From positions 186,001 through 250,000 of the forward strand of contig NZ_JAVHUW010000065.1 of NCBI RefSeq assembly GCF_030954495.1: DNA of 64,000 nucleotides. The letters are read 5' to 3'. The notes under the pieces are model-generated. The model searched no databases, was not told the DNA's origin, and saw nothing but the letters and a program-made list of their open reading frames with translations. Shown piece by piece: positions 33,942 through 42,971 of the stretch. Position 1 is the first letter of the stretch; each line of letters begins with the position of its first letter. The stretch is from Candidatus Desulfosporosinus nitrosoreducens (GTDB lineage: Bacteria; Bacillota; Desulfitobacteriia; Desulfitobacteriales; Desulfitobacteriaceae). A program made the translations under genes and the position numbers.

Positions 33942-34754
33942 ATGACTAAACCAGGAGATATTACATTAGACGTACCACGTTTTCTTCTAAAGGATAGTTT
34001 AAACCGAAAAATCAGGGCCGGTATTATTAGCAACAGTCGAGGTATCTTGGCCGGAATAGAGGATATGGAGAACCAAGCGTTAGCTCTTGGCCTAGAAGTT
34101 AACATCAATAGTAAGACGGGAGATGAAGTTTTCCCCGGAGAGCAGATCGCTTCATTCTTGGGAGATCCTATGCAAATTATACGGGGGGAAGACTCTTTAC
34201 TAGGGATTATCTCGAAAGTATCAGGAATTGCAACCGCAGCTAGGCAAGCAATTACATCGGCCGGAAAAGTACAAGTCGTTAGTGGCGGGTGGAAGAAGGT
34301 ACCGCCGGGAATGAAGGAATATGTAAGGAAGGGCTTAATAGCCGGTGGGGTTTTTATACGTATGCTACCTGAACCATTCGTCTATTTAGATAAGAATTAC
34401 TTGCGTATTTTAGGTTCTTTGGAGACCGAAATAAATATTGGGCATACTCTGCCTGGGAGAAGTATTGTTGTCCAATTACGAGGTGAGACTGCTGCTATAG
34501 ATGACGAGGCTTGCCATGCAGCACAATTAGGCGCAAAGGTTGTAATGATAGATACAGGATCCATTGAAGACCTAAGAAAATGTGCAATGGCTCTTAGAGC
34601 TGAAGGATTAAGGGAAAAGGTAAAATTGGCATTCGGTGGCGGGGTCAAATTAGAAGAATTGCCTCATTTTCAAGCAGAGGATCTGGAATTTGTAGATATT
34701 GGCCGGGCGATATTGGATGCTCCCATGTTAGATTTCCGGTACGATGTGATTTAA
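33942..34754 (+). CDS. NadC/ModD-like quinolinate phosphoribosyltransferase family protein
   Basis: This 270-residue protein has the fold markers of nicotinate-nucleotide pyrophosphorylase: GDIT at the start, a swapped N-terminal domain, SGIATAARQAI, then GGWKKVPPGMKEYVRKGL in the place of the family TRKTxPGxRxxxK, LETEINI, and FGGGVKLEELPHF near the end. It is divergent from true NadC: the family HR of the GGG...HR segment reads IRML here, so quinolinate may not be the substrate. ModD of molybdenum operons is a similar variant. It lies between a LarA-like enzyme, whose cofactor derives from a nicotinate nucleotide, and a molybdopterin-domain protein. Confidence 0.7.
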   Translation: MTKPGDITLDVPRFLLKDSLNRKIRAGIISNSRGILAGIEDMENQALALGLEVNINSKTGDEVFPGEQIASFLGDPMQIIRGEDSLLGIISKVSGIATAARQAITSAGKVQVVSGGWKKVPPGMKEYVRKGLIAGGVFIRMLPEPFVYLDKNYLRILGSLETEINIGHTLPGRSIVVQLRGETAAIDDEACHAAQLGAKVVMIDTGSIEDLRKCAMALRAEGLREKVKLAFGGGVKLEELPHFQAEDLEFVDIGRAILDAPMLDFRYDVI

Positions 34755-34773
34755 GGAACGAAAGGGTGAACTA

Positions 34774-35685
34774 ATGAAGCTTGACTTATTAGAAAAAACT
34801 GAACTTTTTATCAACAATATAGAACTGGAACATGTTCATTTAGGCAGTGTGGCAAAGTGTGTAGCTGAAGTGCTTCGCTTAGAATGTAATGAGGTAAATG
34901 TAGTTGATGTGCGCGAAGGGATTCTCACCCTTGATATACTTAGACCTTATGTGGAGTTGGAACAGATAATTGGAAAGGAAGGAGCCATTCTCGAAGCTTT
35001 GCGGCAGTTACCTGGTATTCGCATTAACCAGACTACCTTTATTCATTCCGAAGGTATTCTTGGTATGGTCTGTTTTGAAATGAATGAAAGTGAAAAGTTA
35101 GTCTCCCGGGTAGAGAAGATTGGTAAACAAATTGCACTTTCAGTCAGTAAACGGGTGAAAGTTTTTCCTACTGGCACGGAGATTATAAAGAATTATATTG
35201 AAGACACTAATACACCTTTCCTCGTGAAGAAGTTTAATGAAGCGGGTTATAAAGCTACCGCTGGTCCGGTTCTCGAAGATGATTTGATTTTAGTCTCAGG
35301 GGCTTTAAAGGAAGCTGTTGATAATGGGTTTGGTTTGGTAATTACAACCGGGGGAGTAGGTGCTGAGGATAAGGACCATACGGTGGAGGCTATATTGAAA
35401 CTGGATCAAGAGGCAGCTACTCCGTATTTAGTACATTATCATCAGGGGCAAGGAAGGCACCGGAAAGATGGTGTCAGAATTGCCGTTGGTCAACTGGACT
35501 GGACTACTTTCGTGGCCCTACCGGGTCCTCATGATGAAGTTGAGATTGCTTTACCAGTATTACTTGAGGGATTAAAAAAAGAATGGGATAAAAATCAATT
35601 GGCCAATGTGCTTGCTGACGTTTTACGGCGAAAGTGGGAACTGGTCAGCCATGATTGGAAGCATGTGGCTCACAGTGAGAATTAA
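34774..35685 (+). CDS. molybdopterin-binding (MoCF/CinA-like) domain protein
   Basis: This 303-residue protein has an N-terminal domain (about 1-115) with DILRPYVELEQIIGKEGAIL and IHSEGILGMV segments, and a MoCF domain at about 125-290. The key loop of the latter is VITTGGVGAEDKDHTVEAI, followed by the ending FVALPGPHDEVEIALP. MoCF domains bind molybdopterin in MoeA, MoaB/MogA and are also found in CinA. AAGGGTG precedes the ATG, 19 bp after the NadC-like gene. Whether it acts on molybdopterin, or on a nucleotide, is unknown. Confidence 0.75.
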   Translation: MKLDLLEKTELFINNIELEHVHLGSVAKCVAEVLRLECNEVNVVDVREGILTLDILRPYVELEQIIGKEGAILEALRQLPGIRINQTTFIHSEGILGMVCFEMNESEKLVSRVEKIGKQIALSVSKRVKVFPTGTEIIKNYIEDTNTPFLVKKFNEAGYKATAGPVLEDDLILVSGALKEAVDNGFGLVITTGGVGAEDKDHTVEAILKLDQEAATPYLVHYHQGQGRHRKDGVRIAVGQLDWTTFVALPGPHDEVEIALPVLLEGLKKEWDKNQLANVLADVLRRKWELVSHDWKHVAHSEN

Positions 35686-35784
35686 ATTGCACAGGTAATT
35701 ATGACTTGGGGAGAGCTAATCAGGTTACACGTGATATAAGTGTATCAATCAAAAATATAGCAAAAGGAAGAGGAAGGTAAGTTT

Positions 35785-36123
35785 ATGGCATTAAGAGGAA
35801 ATTGGGAAAACCTAGAGAGGGTTATGGCTCGCGAAGGGGTTACACGTCGGGTATTTGGTGGTAACAACAGCATGATGACCTTGAACGAGATTATGCCAGG
35901 GGCTGTCCCGGCTTTACATTCCCACCCCCATGAGCAGATCAGCTATATTATGAAAGGTAAGGCAGAATTTGTTCTGGGTGACGAAGTGTTGAATCTCGAA
36001 GAGGGAGATTTGCTTCTTATCCCACCGAATGTGCCTCATAGACTAAAGGTAATTGGGGATGAAACAGTGCTAAATATTGATATTTTCAGCCCAATACGAG
36101 AAGATTACTTACTAAAAAAATAA
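35785..36123 (+). CDS. small cupin protein
   Basis: This 112-residue single-domain cupin has motif 1 as PALHSHPHEQISYIMKGKAEF (His, His, Gln/Glu ligands, about residues 42-62) and motif 2 as DLLLIPPNVPHRLKV (His, about 77-91). A metal site is therefore likely. Such cupins may be dioxygenase-like, isomerase-like or binding proteins, and the sequence does not decide among them. AGGAAGG precedes the ATG. Confidence 0.85.
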   Translation: MALRGNWENLERVMAREGVTRRVFGGNNSMMTLNEIMPGAVPALHSHPHEQISYIMKGKAEFVLGDEVLNLEEGDLLLIPPNVPHRLKVIGDETVLNIDIFSPIREDYLLKK

Positions 36124-36129
36124 TTAATA

Positions 36130-36335
36130 AACCAACCAACCATAGTAACTCGATGACTGGACGCTAATGAACAAAACTTTTTAACCGCTTCCGTACTTAA
36201 GGCGGTAAGGAAACGACGCCAAGCATAGCCCGAATTGTTTAAAAAAACGATAAACAGCGTCCTTGCCAGGAAATAGCTCCCCCCTCTCAGTTTCGAGAAG
36301 GCGAAACCAGTTTTTGTGGTGAAAAACCAAAACAA
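36130..36335 (-). mobile_element. probable IS4-type transposase N-terminal relic
   Basis: On the minus strand an open fragment reads LFIVFLNNSGYAWRRFLTAL, then STEAVKKFCSLASSHRVTMVG. This resembles the N-terminal domain of IS4-group DDE transposases, in which a conserved WRRFL-like segment precedes the first catalytic Asp. The Asp-containing region and all later parts are missing, and no terminal repeats were found. The rest of the 36124-36534 gap is AT-rich without a gene. Confidence 0.45.
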
Positions 36336-36534
36336 AAACTACTTGGAAGAGATAGGAACAACTAAACCTGAATTTTTCCTTAAAACCTGAGTTTTCTTAG
36401 ATGTTTTAGGAGGTTTAATTCCTTAAATACCGGTTAAGTCTCTTAACTAAATTTGGCGATAAAATTTATTAGTAATAATAGCTTATCCTTGATAATGGTG
36501 TCAAAAAATCAACTAAGAAGTGGGGTAAAAGAAA

Positions 36535-37311
36535 ATGGATTATGGCCCATATGGAAGAGTGGCTATTGTCACTGGTAGTGCTAAGGGAATTGGTAAGGGT
36601 GAAGCGATGGTTTTGGCGCGCCAGGGATTGGCTGTAGTAGTTGCCGATATTGATGTTACGGCTGCAGAGAAAACTGCAGAAGAGATTCGCGCAGAAGGCT
36701 GTCAAGCAATTTCCGTATCCGTAGATGTAAGTAATTCGAATTCCGTCAAAGAGATGGTAAATACTGTTTACAATGAACTCGGCAGTATTGATATTCTGGT
36801 TAACAATGCCGGTATTGTTGGGCGCCATGTGACCTATGATATTGTGAACATGCCTGAAGAGAGCTGGGATGCCATGATTGATGTTCACCTGAAAGGCACC
36901 TTTCTTTGCACTAAGTTCGCAGCCCCATATATGATTAAACAAAATTGGGGAAGGATCATAAACACCTCTTCATTACATGCAAGAACCGGGGCTAGGCATG
37001 GCTTTTCATCCTACGGAGCCGCTAAGGCGGGGATTACGCAGTTTACTAGGGTGGCGGCAAAGGAATTTGGGCCGGAAGGTATAACCGTAAATTCTGTCGC
37101 TCCTGGTTATGTTGTAACTACAGCATTACCTATTAAAAATGAATATCTCGATTTCATCAAGGAACAGATTCCAATCGGACGCTTTGCCACAGCTGAAGAT
37201 ATCGGGAATGCCGTAGCTTTCTTGGCATCTAATCAAGCTGAATATATCAACGGGGCCAACATTGAGGTAAATGGCGGCAGGGTAGAATTTTATTATAAGG
37301 GTTGCCCTTAA
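36535..37311 (+). CDS. short-chain dehydrogenase/reductase
   Basis: This 258-residue classical SDR has the NAD(P) motif TGSAKGIG (residues about 14-21), the NNAG motif, Ser in NTSSLHAR and the catalytic YGAAK (about 162-166). Asp following strand 2 (VVADIDVT) favours NAD+ over NADP+. The C-terminal GGRVEFYYKG is unusual but within the range of the family. It follows the transposase relic and precedes the nitrilase-family gene by 126 bp. Substrate unknown. Confidence 0.9.
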   Translation: MDYGPYGRVAIVTGSAKGIGKGEAMVLARQGLAVVVADIDVTAAEKTAEEIRAEGCQAISVSVDVSNSNSVKEMVNTVYNELGSIDILVNNAGIVGRHVTYDIVNMPEESWDAMIDVHLKGTFLCTKFAAPYMIKQNWGRIINTSSLHARTGARHGFSSYGAAKAGITQFTRVAAKEFGPEGITVNSVAPGYVVTTALPIKNEYLDFIKEQIPIGRFATAEDIGNAVAFLASNQAEYINGANIEVNGGRVEFYYKGCP

Positions 37312-37437
37312 TAAGAGGACATATTTACTGATTGAGATAGTCTTCAATCTACTGAACTTGTTATTGTGTCACAACTTTTTGCGGATGGACAAACACTAAT
37401 ATTATAAAATAAAAATTTATTAAGGGGGATAAAAAAG

Positions 37438-38565
37438 ATGGGTATTCGTTTTTCAGCATGTCTAGCACAAAGTGCTCGCTCGACCGTATCACACAGAGAT
37501 CAGATTTACGAAACAAACCTCAAACGTGCTATTGAGCTTATTGACTATTCCGTATTTAGAATGGGTTTCAACGACCACTATGCACCTACCAAACTGGTCG
37601 TATTTCCTGAAGTTTTTATGCAGGGCTGGTATCCGAATCCTGAAAAATACAAAACTGTTAATGAAAAAGTTGCCAAAGATATCGCAATCAGAATTCCTGG
37701 ACCGGAAACCGAAATGTTATCTCAAAAAGCAAGAGAATATGGTATCTTCATTGCCGGTACAGCCCATGAAGTAATACCTGAAATCAGCGAGGAATTCGGC
37801 TTGAATTGCGGATTCATTATTGATCCTAAAGGTGATGTTATCTTAAAATACCACAAACATCATAATTACCTGGTAAGATCCGGTCGTGACGATGCTAGTC
37901 CGCAAGATATCTGGGACAAATACATCGAAGTAATGGATGGGACCTACGGACGTAAGAAGGGCGACATCCTCAGTTGTTTCTACCCGGTAGTTGAAACAGA
38001 GATAGGTAAACTTGGCTATATTATTTGCAACGATGGCTACACCTTTGAATCATTCCGGGCCGTAGGCGTTCAGGGTTGCGAAGTTATGCTCCGTTCCAGC
38101 GGTATGCAGGAACCGGAAGGTACACCGCCGCAGGACATGTGGATGAGCGCCAACAAGGTCGGAGCCTGGAATAACCTTATGTATGTAGTTGCAGCAGCAC
38201 CAGGACCTCTTACCGCTCCTCGTTTCCCCCTTAATGCTTATCCTGGAAACTCAATGATCGTAGGTCCCCATGGCGAAATTATAGTTCATGCTAACTATCC
38301 TGGCGAAACAGTCACTTACGGAGTTATTGATGTTGAAAGTTTAAGAAATCGCAGAATGGACCAGAAGCATCACTGGGTAAGCCAAATGAGAATGGATGCA
38401 TTTAAAGAAATATACAACAGGGACATGTATCCGAAAAACCTCTTTCTAGATAAGGGACCGCTTGATTATAAAGAAAGAATTGATGAGCAGTATAAGGTCA
38501 TTCACAGATTGGTGAGAAATGGAACCTATATTGCGCCCGAAGGATATGTAGTCCCTGAAGAGTAA
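37438..38565 (+). CDS. nitrilase/amidase superfamily (CN hydrolase) protein
   Basis: This 375-residue enzyme belongs to the carbon-nitrogen hydrolase superfamily. The catalytic triad is visible: Glu in VVFPEVFMQGW (about 60), Lys in LKYHKHHNYL (about 141) and Cys in YIICNDGYTFES (about 201). An extra Glu in the loop before the Cys is also plausible. Size and the extended C-terminus suggest the amidase or formamidase side rather than true nitrilase. GGGGG lies about ten bases before the ATG. Within the cluster it could release ammonia from an amide or ureide substrate. Confidence 0.85.
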   Translation: MGIRFSACLAQSARSTVSHRDQIYETNLKRAIELIDYSVFRMGFNDHYAPTKLVVFPEVFMQGWYPNPEKYKTVNEKVAKDIAIRIPGPETEMLSQKAREYGIFIAGTAHEVIPEISEEFGLNCGFIIDPKGDVILKYHKHHNYLVRSGRDDASPQDIWDKYIEVMDGTYGRKKGDILSCFYPVVETEIGKLGYIICNDGYTFESFRAVGVQGCEVMLRSSGMQEPEGTPPQDMWMSANKVGAWNNLMYVVAAAPGPLTAPRFPLNAYPGNSMIVGPHGEIIVHANYPGETVTYGVIDVESLRNRRMDQKHHWVSQMRMDAFKEIYNRDMYPKNLFLDKGPLDYKERIDEQYKVIHRLVRNGTYIAPEGYVVPEE

Positions 38566-38731
38566 ATGTCAAGTGTAATGTTGATAAGTGAATGTCGAAG
38601 AAAGTAATCTGCTGGAATCCATATCACAGTCCTATCTTCGAAAGCTGAAAGCAACAACCAGTAGCTCAATATTAAGCCCATGCTATGCGTGGGAGAACTG
38701 AACATAAAGTTCCGTGAGATATGATCTAAAA

Positions 38732-38841
38732 ATCCTCCTTTGCTATAAAATGAGAATTGGTTTCGCTAGCAAATCTCAAGCAAAGGAGGATGGCCCCCAT
38801 AGATACAGACAGTTATCCCATACTAGTTGGGACTGTAGTTA
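38732..38841. repeat. pair of strong hairpins in the gap before the second MFS gene
   Basis: ATCCTCCTTTGCT (38732-38744) and AGCAAAGGAGGAT (38779-38791) form a perfect 13-base inverted repeat with TGAGA/TCTCA inside. A second hairpin follows (TCCCA...TGGGA inside ACAG...CTGT). No T-tract follows either. They could be element ends or RNA structure. Confidence 0.5.
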
Positions 38842-38910
38842 TTATACCATATTTATCTCAAAATATTGTAAAAAAATTTTTTAATAAAATCAGGAAAGAA
38901 GTCGGGGAAT

Positions 38911-39190
38911 AGGGGTAGCCAGTGAAAAGGCTGGCGAAACAGCGCCTTTAGGTGCAGCGACTATTATGATCCCTTGAAGGGGTGATACCGCGACTTCACC
39001 GAGTGAATATAGCTGGCTAACTTTTAAGCAAGAGACGTGAAAGGGAGGTGATGGGTGATACCCAGAATCAAGGGATAGGGCTCGCTTGGGAAAAAGATAT
39101 CGTAGAGCCGCGGCCCCGGAAGAGCTCCAATTGAAGGATGTGACATTGGCGGTGATGGCTGGCCAATCACCACCGTCCGTGATTTTTCAC
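38911..39190. other. structured, GC-rich non-coding region, possible RNA
   Basis: An outer pair TAGCCAG (38916-38922) with CTGGCTA (39013-39019) encloses smaller stems GCCAG/CTGGC, GCGCCT/AGGTGC and CCCTT/AAGGG. A second block follows with GGTGAT/ATCACC pairing near 39150-39175. No reading frame explains it. It does not fit any riboswitch I know. It lies just before the MFS carrier gene, so a leader RNA or a separate small RNA are both possible. Confidence 0.4.
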
Positions 39191-39268
39191 TTTGCATAAA
39201 ACAACGACTCAAGAAAATTCAATAGGTAATTAATCCGGATTATTCTTAAATTGAAAAGGGGGTTAATT

Positions 39269-40525
39269 ATGACGAACGAGGTGACCGTCCAAGAAAGGAT
39301 TTCCTGGAATATTGTGGTTATTGGTACCCTGTCATTGTTTGTTGATTCATGGGATATGTATTTATTATCTTATGTTTTAGTCGATATTTCGAAGGCTTTT
39401 AATGTAACGCTTGCCGTAGCGGCATCAACTCTTCTGTTTACCTACCTAACACGATGGTTTGGCGCTCTTCTTATCGGAGGTTTGGCAAATCGAATCGGTC
39501 GCAAGAACAGTCTTATGGTCGCTATCGGTATTGTAGGCATTTTTACGATACTGACAGGGCAGGCACAGTCATTTCAGATGTTAATTCTAATTCGATTATG
39601 TTTTGGCATCGGAATGGGCGGAGTTTATTCCGCGGCCGGGCCGTTTGTAAGCGAAAGCGTATCTAGTCGTCGCCGGGGATTAGTCAGTGGAATATTTATG
39701 CTGGGTTTTGGTCTGGGAATTACTGTAGCTCCATTAACTTATTACCTTTTGTACAACAGTGTGGGTTGGAGAGGACTCTTCCTTTTTGGAGGTCTTTCCC
39801 TCTTGCTTATCCCTTATATCTATTTCACAAGTTCTGAATCATCTGTCTGGTTGGCTCAAAAGGAAAAGACGAAAAATGCTCCAAAAATTGAAAAAAAGAA
39901 TTCAAATCCGTTATGGAAATTATTCGCGCCTGGATTTTTAGGGATTACGTTAGCGCTTATAGCAATTGAATTGGGTGAATTTTTCAATTCATATCCCTTT
40001 GGTAATCTATTGCCTACCTATCTTAAAACAGTCCGTCATTTTCCGATAGAAAGTGTCGCTTTGGCAGGGACAGTTATGGGTATTGGCAATATGGTAGGTA
40101 CTGTTCTTTCCGGATGGGTATCTGATCATATCGGTCGAAAACGGACATACCGCATCGCTTACATTGTCGGTCTATTTCCGGTAATCTTTGCAATGTTTAC
40201 TAATTCTATCAACGTTATTGTCGTTGCCGGGGCTTGCGAAGGGCTTATTCAAGGAGGACTTGGCGGACTAATGACGGCCTATGAAAATGAACACTATCCA
40301 ACAGAACTACGGGCCGCAGGACATGGCTTTGTGCACAATCTTGCTGCGCTGGGTGGGCCTGTTGGAACGGTGCTGGCAGCATTCCTTCACAATACTATTG
40401 GCTTTGCCTGGTCCATCAGCGCTATTGTCATACTGGGCTCCGTATTAGGTCTTATAGGACTGTGCTTTACCCGGGAAACTCGCGGAATTTCACTGCTTGC
40501 TGCAGGTGAATCTTCCAACATATGA
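39269..40525 (+). CDS. MFS transporter (sugar/organic acid type)
   Basis: This 418-residue carrier has twelve predicted helices. The MFS signature between helices 2 and 3 is GGLANRIGRKNSL, and a second copy in the second half is GWVSDHIGRKRTY. The start segment SWDMYLLSYVLVDISKAF is like that of the aromatic acid:H+ and niacin-type symporters. ATG 39269 follows AAGGGGG. It lies in the IclR-led cluster and is the likely uptake system for its substrate. A strong hairpin follows the gene. Confidence 0.88.
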   Translation: MTNEVTVQERISWNIVVIGTLSLFVDSWDMYLLSYVLVDISKAFNVTLAVAASTLLFTYLTRWFGALLIGGLANRIGRKNSLMVAIGIVGIFTILTGQAQSFQMLILIRLCFGIGMGGVYSAAGPFVSESVSSRRRGLVSGIFMLGFGLGITVAPLTYYLLYNSVGWRGLFLFGGLSLLLIPYIYFTSSESSVWLAQKEKTKNAPKIEKKNSNPLWKLFAPGFLGITLALIAIELGEFFNSYPFGNLLPTYLKTVRHFPIESVALAGTVMGIGNMVGTVLSGWVSDHIGRKRTYRIAYIVGLFPVIFAMFTNSINVIVVAGACEGLIQGGLGGLMTAYENEHYPTELRAAGHGFVHNLAALGGPVGTVLAAFLHNTIGFAWSISAIVILGSVLGLIGLCFTRETRGISLLAAGESSNI

Positions 40526-40628
40526 TAACTTTAAATAAAGGACATGACCTATGCATTTGGTGGAAATATTTGAGACTTCGAATAGCATTCTCCTAAAACA
40601 GCTGTTGGGTTGCACAAGGTAAAGTAAA

Positions 40629-40657
40629 GGCATGACTCTCCGGTGGAGAGTCATGCC
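40629..40657. terminator. 13-base-stem hairpin after the MFS gene
   Basis: GGCATGACTCTCC and GGAGAGTCATGCC form a perfect stem with a three-base loop. No T-tract follows, so its role as a terminator is uncertain. Confidence 0.5.
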
Positions 40658-40803
40658 GAGGCTACTAGACATGAAAGATCCAGTGGATTGCTTCGGCTGA
40701 CCAGATTGAAAGACTACTCCAGTTAAGGAAATATGGAGAAATTTCGAGTTTAAATTGCAAAAAATTTATTCAGACGTAGTTCTTAGTAGAAAGGAGAGCA
40801 CAG

Positions 40804-41601
40804 ATGAATTTTAAGCAACGGCTGCTTTTTGGTGATGAACCTCTATTCGGCGCTTTTTTGAATATTCCGTCAACAAGCTTGGTTGAGATTATTGGCATTG
40901 CTGGTTATGACTACTGTATCATTGATTCAGAACATGGAGAATTTAACAGTGAACGAATTGAAGATTGTCTGAGGGCGGCAACATCGGCAGGAATTCCTTG
41001 TATAGTACGTATTGCCAAGCTTGATTCTCAGATGGTTCAGGCCGCCTTGGATATGGGGGCTGATGGTATACAGGTACCCCAAGTTGATAATGCTCTCCAG
41101 GCAAAGGCAGTCGTAGAGTATAGTAATTTTCCACCAAGAGGGGTAAGAGGATATGGTTCGAATACCCGTGACGCTAAATATGGATTTTTGTCCAGGAGTG
41201 AGGCAATAGAAAAAGCTGCCCAGGAAAAGGTGGTTATAATCCAAATTGAATCTGTAAATGGAATGGAGAACTTGGCAGAAATTCTGGATACTCCGGGTAT
41301 AGATGTAATATTTATAGGAACCGGAGATTTGTCCCTCAACCTAGGTTATGACAAAGCCAATGATACTAGAGTGCTGGATCTGATACGCAAAGTTGTACCA
41401 AAGATTCAGGGGGCAGGTAAAGTCGTGGGTGTGCACATAACCGATTGGTCCTGGTTAGATTGTTTAATCGAATTAGGTGTCCGGTATTTCACTGTTTCTG
41501 CTGTAGGCGTCATCAAGGATGCATTCAAGTTGAATGTAGAAGAGATTGCAGCGAAAAAAGTAAGATTCAAAGGAACAAGGAGTAATTACAATGGAGAATA
41601 A
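40804..41601 (+). CDS. HpcH/HpaI-family class II aldolase
   Basis: This 265-residue enzyme cleaves 4-hydroxy-2-oxoacids to pyruvate (or a related oxoacid) and an aldehyde. Visible residues are the base His in YCIIDSEHGEF (about 48), Arg in CIVRIAKLDS (about 70), the metal ligand Glu in IIQIESVNG (about 150) and Asp in FIGTGDLS (about 176). The length equals that of HpaI and RhmA. AAGGAG precedes the ATG. It overlaps the alcohol dehydrogenase gene by 11 bp, which suggests that its aldehyde product is reduced by that enzyme. Confidence 0.9.
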   Translation: MNFKQRLLFGDEPLFGAFLNIPSTSLVEIIGIAGYDYCIIDSEHGEFNSERIEDCLRAATSAGIPCIVRIAKLDSQMVQAALDMGADGIQVPQVDNALQAKAVVEYSNFPPRGVRGYGSNTRDAKYGFLSRSEAIEKAAQEKVVIIQIESVNGMENLAEILDTPGIDVIFIGTGDLSLNLGYDKANDTRVLDLIRKVVPKIQGAGKVVGVHITDWSWLDCLIELGVRYFTVSAVGVIKDAFKLNVEEIAAKKVRFKGTRSNYNGE

Positions 41602-42763
41602 TAACACATTTGAGGTTTCGTCTGTTCGCTATCCACAGGTGGTACACATGGGATCTGATTCTCTCCGCAAACTTGGACAGGAGGCTGTGGAGCTGGGTGG
41701 CCACCGGGTCATGGTGATAGCTGACAAGGGCATTGTTGCAGTGGGTATCGCTGAAACAGTTCAAGATCAATTAAAAGAAAGTGGGCTTGAGGTATATTTA
41801 TACAGCGAATTTAAACAAAGTCCGAGCTTAGAAGATGTTAATACTTGTGCGGCACAAGCCAGGGAAAAGAAGATTGACCTCCTAGTTGGGGTGGGTGGCG
41901 GCAGTTCAATCGATGTTACCAAATCGACTGCTATACTTGGAACGAATTCAGGAAACTTTAATGACTATTTGGGGCTTCACAATATACCTAAACGCGGTTT
42001 GCCTAAGATATTGATTCCTACAACGGCGGGATCGGGGAGTGAAGCAAGCCAGGCTGTCGTGTTGAAAGATGAGGTTGACGGGGTTAAAAAGGTAGCATAT
42101 AGCAGATATTTAATGGCGGATACAGTAATTCTTGACCCGTTGCTAACACTTTCCATGCCAAGAACAGTTACTGTGGACAGTGGTCTAGACGCTTTAATTA
42201 CTTCGATTGAGCATTATATCTCACTCGGCTCAAATCCTCCAACAGATATAGCAGCCCTGGAATCTATTCGTTTGATAGCTGGCAATTTAAGGACAGCATT
42301 TGCCTACGGCAGGAATATAAAGGCACGTTATGACATGTTGTTGGGGAGCTTTTTTGCAGGTGCATCCAGTTCAGCTGGTCTGGGTGGGATACATTGCCTA
42401 TGTTATCCCCTTGAATCTTTGTTTCAGCTAACGCATGGCAGAGCCAACGCCGTAATTGCTCCTCACGTACTGGAGTTTAACAGAACATCTACTATGACGA
42501 AATTTAGCGTCATTGCTGAGGCAATGGGCGAAAAAGTTGACACTCTAACATTAGTAGAGGCATCAAAAAAGGCAGTAAGTGCAATGAGGGAAATACTAGC
42601 GGATCTTGGAGTTTCAACAAGGTTACGTGACTATAATGTTTCCAGAGAATCATTATCCGATATGGCCGAATTAGCAGTAAAGTCGGGAAGCCGGCTTTTG
42701 CAGACCAATCCTAGAATTCTTTCCATTGAAGATGCAAAGGACATTTATGAAAAAGCATGGTGA
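41591..42763 (+). CDS. iron-containing alcohol dehydrogenase
   Basis: This 390-residue enzyme belongs to the group III (Fe-dependent) alcohol dehydrogenases. The NAD(P) segment VGVGGGSSIDVTKSTA lies near residue 95-110, with TTAGSGSEAS further on. The metal site is seen in DSGLDALITSIEHYIS, then GGIHCLCYPLESLFQLTHGRANAV. Overlap with the aldolase gene implies coupled translation. The metal may be iron or zinc; substrate unknown. Confidence 0.92.
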   Translation: MENNNTFEVSSVRYPQVVHMGSDSLRKLGQEAVELGGHRVMVIADKGIVAVGIAETVQDQLKESGLEVYLYSEFKQSPSLEDVNTCAAQAREKKIDLLVGVGGGSSIDVTKSTAILGTNSGNFNDYLGLHNIPKRGLPKILIPTTAGSGSEASQAVVLKDEVDGVKKVAYSRYLMADTVILDPLLTLSMPRTVTVDSGLDALITSIEHYISLGSNPPTDIAALESIRLIAGNLRTAFAYGRNIKARYDMLLGSFFAGASSSAGLGGIHCLCYPLESLFQLTHGRANAVIAPHVLEFNRTSTMTKFSVIAEAMGEKVDTLTLVEASKKAVSAMREILADLGVSTRLRDYNVSRESLSDMAELAVKSGSRLLQTNPRILSIEDAKDIYEKAW

Positions 42764-42971
42764 TCTCGGAAGGCTTAAGAGATAAGAAGGCGTCCCTTTA
42801 ATGAACTGAAATGGGGGAGAAGACAGTCCTATCTTGTTAATTAAGAGGCTACTGTTTTTATGACATAGCTCCAGACAAGTGCAGTGTGTCTGAGAATAAT
42901 AACTATAAGAGAATATTCAAAGTGTCACTTTAATCTTGGCAATTATAAATGTGGAAAATGGTGAGGAAAAA

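Noticed and set aside
38990..39010. T-box-like ACCGCG sequence within the structured region
   Set aside because: The segment resembles a T-box core only over six to eight bases; there is no stem I with AGAGA motif and no terminator overlapping it.
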